Program-made: the position numbers and the translations under genes
The notes under the pieces: generated by a model
Told to the model about the DNA's origin: nothing
Seen by the model: the letters and a program-made list of their open reading frames with translations, nothing else
Database searches by the model: none
In this document: one piece after another, positions 6,567 to 10,160 of the stretch
Numbering within the stretch: the first letter of the stretch is position 1
How the letters are laid out: every line of letters starts with the position of its first letter
Assembly: GCA_014804385.1 (NCBI GenBank)
Contig: JAAUZW010000012.1
Location: forward strand, 121,186-131,345
DNA: 10,160 nt
Reading direction: 5' to 3'
From: Lachnospiraceae bacterium
GTDB taxonomy: Bacteria > Bacillota > Clostridia > Lachnospirales > Lachnospiraceae

Positions 6567-8438
6567 CTATATGTTATTTGTCGCGAGAGCCCTCGTCGCG
6601 TTGAGTACCGCCAGCACCATAACGCCCACATCCGCAAAGATCGCCCACCACATACCTACCACACCGACAGCGCCCAGAAGCAGGCAGGCGAACTTGATCG
6701 CCAGGGCAAAAACGATATTCTGGTGAACGATCCGCAGCGTCTTTGCCGAAATCCGCATAGCCAACGCAATCTTTGCCGGGTCATCATCCATCAGCACGAT
6801 ATCGGCCGCCTCGATAGCCGCATCGGACCCTAGCGCACCCATGGCGATCCCCAGATCTGCCCGGGAGAGCACCGGCGCATCGTTAATACCATCCCCCACA
6901 AAGGCCAGTTTTTCCTTCTTTCCCTTCGTTTCCAGAAGTCGTTCCACCTCCGCCACCTTATCTGCCGGCAGAAGTTCGCTCTTCACCTCGTCCACACCCA
7001 GCTCTGCCGCCACTGCCTCCGCAACGGGCATGGCATCTCCGGTTAACATAACTATCTTCCGCACGCCGGACCTCTTCAGAGACGCCACCGCCTCCTTCGC
7101 TCCCGGCTTCACCACGTCGGAGATCAGAATATAGCCCGCATAGACACCGTCCACCGCCACATGCACTTCCGTGCCTACTCCGGAAGATGCTTCCGGCGTG
7201 ATCTGCTGCCTCGCCATAAGCTTACGGTTACCGACCGCCACTTGACGGCCATCCACATAAGCGCAGACACCATGGCCGCTGATCTCCTCCACATCCCGGA
7301 TACGCTCCGGATCCACTTCTCTTCCATATGCCTCCCGCAGACTCCTGCTGATGGGATGATTGGAATAATGCTCTGCACAGGCCGCGTACTCGATAAGCTC
7401 TTCTGCAGAAAAGCCTTCCGCCGCCGCCATCTTCGTCACTTCAAATACTCCCTTGGTCAACGTACCCGTCTTATCACAGACCACATATTTCGTCTCCGAA
7501 AGCGCCTCCAGATAATTGGATCCTTTTACAAGAATACCCTTTGCGGAAGCACCCCCGATCCCGCCGAAAAAGCTCAAGGGGATTGAGATTACCAGTGCAC
7601 AGGGACAGCTGATGACTAATGTAGTCAACGCCCTGGTCACCCACTGCGTCCAATGGGCCTCCTGCCCCAGGATCAAATTGATAACAGGGGGCAGAATCGC
7701 CAATGCCAGCGCACCGTAGCAGACCGCCGGCGTGTAGTATCTTGCAAAACGGGTGATAAAGTTCTCGGATCTGGATTTCTTCATGCTGGAATTTTCCACA
7801 AGCTCCAGGATCTTGGATACTGTAGATTCCCCGAATTCCTTAGTCGTGCGGATCTTCAACACACCCGACATATTCACACTGCCGCTGATCACCTGATCTC
7901 CCTGCCTCACCTGTCTGGGCAGACTCTCTCCCGTCAGGGCACTGGTGTTTAAGGAAGCCTCTCCCTCTTCGATGGTGCCGTCAATGGGCACTTTCTCACC
8001 GGGCAGCACCGTAATGACCGTGCCGATCGCCACCTCGTCCGGATCTACCTGCTCTATATGACCATCCGTCTCGATATTGGCATAATCCGGACGGATATCC
8101 ATCAGCTTCGCAATGTTCCCGCGGCTCTTGCCCACGGCATAGCTCTGAAATAGTTCACCGATCTGGTAGAAAAGCATAACTGCCACACCTTCCAGATACT
8201 CGCCCAGGATAATAGCGCCCACAGTGGCCACCGCCATCAGGAAATTTTCGTCAAAGACCTCCCCGTGAATCACTCCCAGAACCGCCTTCCGCAGAATATC
8301 GTAGCCGATAATCAGATAGGGTATCATAAACAGTCCAAACCGCAGGTAAGGATTTTCCACCGGCAACAAGGCGCACAGCAGGACCAGAACGGCGCTGACC
8401 AGGATTCTTATAAGTACCTTTTTCTGTTTTTTTGTCAT
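6567..8438 (-). CDS. P1B-type heavy-metal efflux ATPase (Zn/Cd/Pb class), no N-terminal metal-binding domain
   Basis: This 623-residue membrane pump exports divalent metal ions using ATP. Motifs in order: actuator TGES (169-172), metal-channel CPC (278-280) in VISCPCALVISIP, phosphorylation site Asp322 in DKTGT, HP pair (361-362) in SNHPISRS, TGD at 466-468, and GDGIND (515-520). Asp603 in the last membrane helix (FADVGVMVLAVLNATRA) together with CPC is the pattern of the ZntA/CadA group; copper pumps carry other residues there. The usual N-terminal HMA domain with CxxC is missing: the protein begins directly with membrane segments, so it is about 100 residues shorter than typical CadA. ATG 8438 is preceded by an AAAGGGGGA ribosome site. 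Its promoter carries a palindrome in the spacer, and an ArsR-type gene lies downstream on the same strand. The exact metal (Zn, Cd, Pb or Co) cannot be fixed from sequence. Confidence 0.95.
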   Translation of the reverse strand: MTKKQKKVLIRILVSAVLVLLCALLPVENPYLRFGLFMIPYLIIGYDILRKAVLGVIHGEVFDENFLMAVATVGAIILGEYLEGVAVMLFYQIGELFQSYAVGKSRGNIAKLMDIRPDYANIETDGHIEQVDPDEVAIGTVITVLPGEKVPIDGTIEEGEASLNTSALTGESLPRQVRQGDQVISGSVNMSGVLKIRTTKEFGESTVSKILELVENSSMKKSRSENFITRFARYYTPAVCYGALALAILPPVINLILGQEAHWTQWVTRALTTLVISCPCALVISIPLSFFGGIGGASAKGILVKGSNYLEALSETKYVVCDKTGTLTKGVFEVTKMAAAEGFSAEELIEYAACAEHYSNHPISRSLREAYGREVDPERIRDVEEISGHGVCAYVDGRQVAVGNRKLMARQQITPEASSGVGTEVHVAVDGVYAGYILISDVVKPGAKEAVASLKRSGVRKIVMLTGDAMPVAEAVAAELGVDEVKSELLPADKVAEVERLLETKGKKEKLAFVGDGINDAPVLSRADLGIAMGALGSDAAIEAADIVLMDDDPAKIALAMRISAKTLRIVHQNIVFALAIKFACLLLGAVGVVGMWWAIFADVGVMVLAVLNATRALATNNI

Positions 8439-8474
8439 TTTGGGTTCCCCCTTTTGCTATTGTTTTATATGAAC

Positions 8475-8503
8475 ATTTAAACACTTATTTAATTGTTTGT
8501 CAA
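8475..8503 (-). promoter_or_regulatory. Sigma-A type promoter of the metal ATPase gene
   Basis: On the minus strand a perfect -35 TTGACA (8498-8503) is followed after exactly 17 bases by TTAAAT (8475-8480), a 4/6 match to the -10 consensus. The predicted start is near 8468, giving a leader of about 30 bases before the ATG at 8438. The spacer contains the palindrome listed separately, so a bound repressor would cover the polymerase site. Confidence 0.72.
8479..8498. promoter_or_regulatory. Candidate ArsR/SmtB-type operator
   Basis: The 20-base sequence AAACACTTATTTAATTGTTT is an inverted repeat with 8 of 10 pairs matching (AAACA-n-TTA-nn-TAA-n-TGTTT). It fills the spacer between -35 and -10 of the ATPase promoter, a common location for repressors of this family (SmtB, CadC, CzrA bind AT-rich imperfect palindromes there). 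The repressor encoded at 4830-5195 is the obvious candidate to bind it. That assignment is inferred from position and symmetry only; no second copy was found before arsR itself. Confidence 0.55.
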
Positions 8504-8523
8504 TCTTTTTCTTTTCTGAAACT

Positions 8524-8628
8524 AAAAAAACAACATCAGCCGCCAAGTGTTCCTCCGGGATATTCAATGTGTGAACCGAGACACTGGCGATACGTTTCCG
8601 TACTCCTCCCAGAACTGATGTTGTCTTT
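8524..8628 (-). ncRNA. Candidate structured RNA (element B), branched fold ending in a U-run
   Basis: Read on the minus strand, a perfect 10-bp closing stem (8615-8624 with 8530-8539) encloses two further helices. One is a 4-bp hairpin with a GAAA tetraloop (8591-8602). The other is a long arm: 8581-8589 with 8541-8550 (9 pairs, one bulge), then 8576-8580 with 8553-8558 (one bulge), then 8572-8575 with 8563-8566 closing a 5-base loop. The 3' side of the closing stem runs straight into seven U residues (8524-8530), so it can act as an intrinsic terminator. Junction bases are purine rich (GGGAGGAG at 8603-8610). The plan resembles a riboswitch aptamer or a short stable RNA placed upstream of the metal ATPase. 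I could not match it to a named family, including NiCo, ykkC, ZTP, M-box or SRP RNA. It may simply be an elaborate terminator. Confidence 0.5.
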
Positions 8629-8641
8629 CTTATTATATTCT

Positions 8642-8669
8642 ATTTTATAAAAAATTGCCACAGTGTAAA
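8642..8669 (-). promoter_or_regulatory. Promoter-like pair upstream of element B
   Basis: On the minus strand TTTACA (8664-8669, 5/6 match) is followed after 16 bases by TAAAAT (8642-8647, 5/6 match). A second -10-like TATAAT sits at 8632-8637, and a start from it would fall near 8625, the edge of the element B stem. The area is AT-rich, so chance matches are possible. Confidence 0.4.
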
Positions 8670-8679
8670 GCATCAAGAG

Positions 8680-8696
8680 AAAATGCAAAGCATTCT
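8680..8696 (-). terminator. Small hairpin with U-rich tail downstream of element A
   Basis: On the minus strand AGAAUGC pairs with GCAUUUU across a 3-base loop (seven pairs, one G-U), followed by CUCUU. It lies about 10 bases after the closing stem of element A and could end that transcript. The stem is short and weak, so termination would be inefficient. Confidence 0.3.
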
Positions 8697-8705
8697 GTTA
8701 AATAT

Positions 8706-8872
8706 GTATCAGACACAGCGGACCCCCAGACGATGTAACACTTTCCCTAGATTCATGGTTCATAGGTAGGTATAGGTAGATGAATCATAAGCTTTTTCAT
8801 TTAAGGGGTAAACAATAGTTCTGCTTTTAAGTGCAGTGCACACTCGAATTGGAGACCCGCTGTATCCGATAC
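8706..8872 (-). ncRNA. Candidate structured RNA (element A) closed by a 23-bp stem, or a MITE-like relic
   Basis: Positions 8706-8728 are an inverted repeat of 8850-8872. Eighteen of 23 pairs are Watson-Crick. The other five positions are transitions, and on the minus strand all five become G-U wobbles, so the minus-strand RNA can pair over the full 23 bases. Inside are a short hairpin around 8830-8845 (AGUG-U-GC with GCACU) and a 7-bp stem (8780-8786 with 8750-8756) that presents a pyrimidine-rich 23-base loop with repeated CUACCUA/ACCUACC units. There is no protein frame of note. A TATAAT lies 7 bases before the first stem base. A transposon relic with terminal inverted repeats is the main alternative, but no target-site duplication is visible. 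I do not recognise the family. Confidence 0.45.
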
Positions 8873-8878
8873 TCTCAC

Positions 8879-8884
8879 ATTATA
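8879..8884 (-). promoter_or_regulatory. -10 hexamer at the 5' edge of element A
   Basis: A perfect TATAAT on the minus strand ends 6 bases before the first paired base of element A, so a start at 8872-8873 would put the stem at the 5' end of the RNA. No acceptable -35 is present 16-18 bases upstream (CACACT or ACACTT, within the preceding hairpin) and there is no TGn extension, so promoter strength is doubtful. Confidence 0.35.
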
Positions 8885-8893
8885 ATAGAAAAT

Positions 8894-8936
8894 CCCCAAA
8901 AAGTGTGCTCTTGGGAATAGATTGCACTTTTGGGGG
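8894..8936 (-). terminator. Terminator-like hairpin after the CDF gene
   Basis: On the minus strand CCCCAAAAGTG (8925-8935) pairs with CACTTTTTGGGG (8894-8905), eleven pairs with one bulged base, around a 19-base loop, followed by ATTTTCTATT. It begins about 36 bases after the CDF stop codon. The tail is only moderately T-rich and the loop is large, so it may be a partial terminator or a 3'-end stabiliser. Confidence 0.5.
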
Positions 8937-8971
8937 TATGATTTACACTTTATTGGTTTACATAACATTCT

Positions 8972-9853
8972 TTAGTTTGGATTTACATGCACCATGATGT
9001 GCTTCACCCTCGGAAAATTTTTCTCTATGGAGTCATGCACCCGCTCCGCGATCCCGTGGGCACGGCGCAGCGTCTCATTCCCATCGGCGCGGATCTCAAT
9101 ATCCACGTAGATCATATTACCAAACACTCTGGTGTGCAGAAGGTCCACGCCCAGTACACCCTCCTGAGACAGGGCGCACTCCTTCAGCTGCCGCTCCGTC
9201 TCCTCATCGCACGCCTTATCCACCATCTTATCTACCGCATCCCGGAAGATCTCAAAAGCCGCCTTTCCTATGAAAAAGCAGATCATCACACTTGCCAACG
9301 GATCAGAAATGGGAAATCCCATCCGGGCTCCGGCGATACCGATGAGCGCGCCCACGGAGGAGAGGGCGTCAGATCGATGATGCCAAGCATCCGCCATCAA
9401 TGCGCTGGAATCGATCCGTCTGGCATGAATCTTCGTGTACTGGTACATGGCCTCCTTCACCAGAATGGAGACAAAAGCCGCCACCAGCGCAAGCATCCCC
9501 GGCACCGCCAGTTGTCTGTATTCCCCGCTGATGATCTTTGTGACCGCCGAATAACCGATCCCCAGGCCTGTAGCCGCCAGAATCGTGGCGAGCACGATAG
9601 CCGCCACACACTCCAGCCGCTCATGTCCGTAAGGATGATCCTTGTCAGACGCCTTTCTGGAGATCCGGATCCCGATGATGACCACGATGGTGCTGAATAC
9701 ATCGGAAGCGGAGTGCACCGCATCGGAGATCATCGCGCCGGAGTGAGCGATCACACCTGCAAAGAGCTTAAACGCCGTAAGGATGAAGTTGGCAACAATG
9801 CTGACCTTGGAGACGCGCATGGCGGTTCTCTCAAATTCCTGTTCCTCATTCAT
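8972..9853 (-). CDS. Cation diffusion facilitator (CDF) family metal efflux transporter
   Basis: The 293-residue protein is a metal/proton antiporter of the CDF family, expected as a dimer in the cytoplasmic membrane. Membrane segments cover about residues 17-215, and a cytoplasmic ferredoxin-like domain follows (about 220-293, ending VKHIMVHVNPN). The transport site is His47/Asp51 in helix 2 (SDAVHSASD) and His158/Asp162 in helix 5 (ADAWHHRSD). An HD/HD pair is typical of zinc-type CDFs, whereas YiiP-like members have DD/HD and manganese ones DD/DD. The DKDHPYGHERLE loop (70-81) is a family signature. The frame stays open to 9934, but AGGAGG at 9861-9866 is 7 bases before ATG 9853 and 4 before ATG 9856, so one of these is the start; 9853 is preferred. 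No promoter is seen in the 77-base gap after purB, so read-through from purB is likely. Confidence 0.94.
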   Translation of the reverse strand: MNEEQEFERTAMRVSKVSIVANFILTAFKLFAGVIAHSGAMISDAVHSASDVFSTIVVIIGIRISRKASDKDHPYGHERLECVAAIVLATILAATGLGIGYSAVTKIISGEYRQLAVPGMLALVAAFVSILVKEAMYQYTKIHARRIDSSALMADAWHHRSDALSSVGALIGIAGARMGFPISDPLASVMICFFIGKAAFEIFRDAVDKMVDKACDEETERQLKECALSQEGVLGVDLLHTRVFGNMIYVDIEIRADGNETLRRAHGIAERVHDSIEKNFPRVKHIMVHVNPN

Positions 9854-9884
9854 CATATCTCCTCCTGTTTTCTCAGCCCAGCGA

Positions 9885-9936
9885 AGAATGCCGCTTTTTA
9901 GGCATTCTCCCGTGTGAGACTTAGGGCTTCTCACAC
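9885..9936. other. Two tandem hairpins between purB and the CDF gene
   Basis: Two 8-bp perfect inverted repeats sit side by side: 9912-9919 with 9929-9936 (GTGTGAGA/TCTCACAC, 9-base loop) and 9885-9892 with 9901-9908 (AGAATGCC/GGCATTCT, 8-base loop). The first overlaps the purB stop codon at 9931-9933. Neither is followed by a U-run on the minus strand, so they are not classical terminators. They could stabilise the purB mRNA end, mark a processing site, or weaken expression of the CDF. Confidence 0.55.
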
Positions 9937-10160
9937 TGTGATCTCCGCCCTCATACCCAGAAGTTCTCTGTTCTCCTTAAGGATCGGCTCCACCACTTCT
10001 TTTATGAAGTTCTCCACCTGCAAAGGCGCACGGCCCACATAGCGGGAAGGCTCCATGGTTTTTTGCAGATCCTCCAGACTCATATTGAAGGCGGGATCCG
10101 CCGCGATCAGCTCCAACAGATTGTTTTCTTTTCCCTCACGCTTCACATTTGCGCCGGCGA
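9931..10160 (-). CDS. purB: Adenylosuccinate lyase, C-terminal end (5' part beyond window)
   Basis: The frame is open to the right edge of the window and ends at TGA 9931-9933, giving the last 75 codons of a longer gene. The GTG at 10144-10146 is an internal valine, not a start: the frame continues upstream as AGANVKREGKENNLLELI. The C-terminal signature of PurB is clear: AADPAF, then SRYVGRAPLQVENFIKEVVEPIL. PurB carries out two steps of purine synthesis, releasing fumarate from SAICAR and from adenylosuccinate. It is a housekeeping gene and suggests that this side of the window is ordinary chromosome. The stop codon lies in a hairpin arm. Confidence 0.93.
   Translation of the reverse strand, partial: AGANVKREGKENNLLELIAADPAFNMSLEDLQKTMEPSRYVGRAPLQVENFIKEVVEPILKENRELLGMRAEITV

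Noticed and set aside
6567..8438. Copper-exporting ATPase (CopA type)
   Set aside because: CPC alone would allow it, but the last-helix FADVG pattern with Asp603 and the missing CopA-type residues there fit the Zn/Cd/Pb group.
8524..8628. Assigning element B to the NiCo (czcD) riboswitch because it neighbours metal exporters
   Set aside because: The fold I can draw has a closing stem and two arms, not four helices, and I could not recall and match the conserved junction bases with confidence.
8764..8780. TAGGTAGGTATAGGTAG as a tandem repeat or CRISPR-like repeat
   Set aside because: Only three imperfect short units with no spacers; better seen as the loop of the element A hairpin.
8706..8872. 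Calling element A a 6S RNA
   Set aside because: Size and a long terminal stem fit loosely, but the central open bubble and flanking conserved segments of 6S RNA are not recognisable.
8706..8872. Calling element A an insertion-sequence relic or MITE outright
   Set aside because: No transposase fragment and no matching target-site duplication flanks the inverted repeats; the one-sided G-U pattern favours RNA. Kept as the main alternative.
9854..9934. Longer CDF protein starting at 9934
   Set aside because: The extra 27 residues are not typical of the family, span the hairpin region, and the AGGAGG site points to ATG 9853/9856.

Overview
The window looks like chromosomal DNA from a Gram-positive anaerobe of the Clostridia, most likely a gut Lachnospiraceae. 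This is inferred from strong GGAGG-type Shine-Dalgarno sites, moderate GC, a LytM-like/bactofilin pair, the style of the P1B-type ATPase and ArsR protein, and a very large secreted LRR/transglutaminase protein typical of that family. No 16S or other strict marker is present, so the family call is tentative. All seven supported genes read on the minus strand, so transcription runs from high to low coordinates.

Right edge to 8972: the last 75 codons of purB (adenylosuccinate lyase), then a 77-base gap with two back-to-back hairpins, then a cation diffusion facilitator (CDF) with the HxxxD/HxxxD metal site expected for zinc-type transport. 8971-8439: 533 bases without a protein gene, but dense in signals. 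In transcription order these are a terminator-like hairpin after the CDF, a 167-base element closed by a 23-bp stem (element A), a small hairpin, a promoter-like pair, a compact branched RNA-like element ending in a U-run (element B), and a clear TTGACA-N17-TTAAAT promoter whose spacer holds a palindrome. 8438-6567: a P1B-type heavy-metal ATPase of the Zn/Cd/Pb class without an N-terminal metal-binding domain.

6459-5223: a membrane-anchored LytM/M23-like protein that has lost its zinc-binding histidines, followed 10 bases later by a bactofilin; this is a cell-shape or envelope module with its own extended -10 promoter. 5195-4830: an ArsR/SmtB-type metal-responsive repressor with altered metal-site residues. 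4812-3481: rarA/mgsA, a replication-fork AAA+ ATPase starting at TTG. 3437-1: at least 1145 codons of a secreted multidomain protein (signal peptide, BspA-like LRR, InlB-type repeat, Fn3, transglutaminase-like core with an intact Cys-His-Asp triad, and a duplicated C-terminal beta domain) that runs off the left edge.

The main working idea is a metal-efflux locus (CDF plus ATPase). Its regulator gene is probably the arsR three genes downstream, and its intergenic region appears to carry two undescribed structured RNA elements in addition to an ArsR-type operator. The protein assignments are firm; the RNA elements and the regulatory link are inferences that need a covariance search and binding data.
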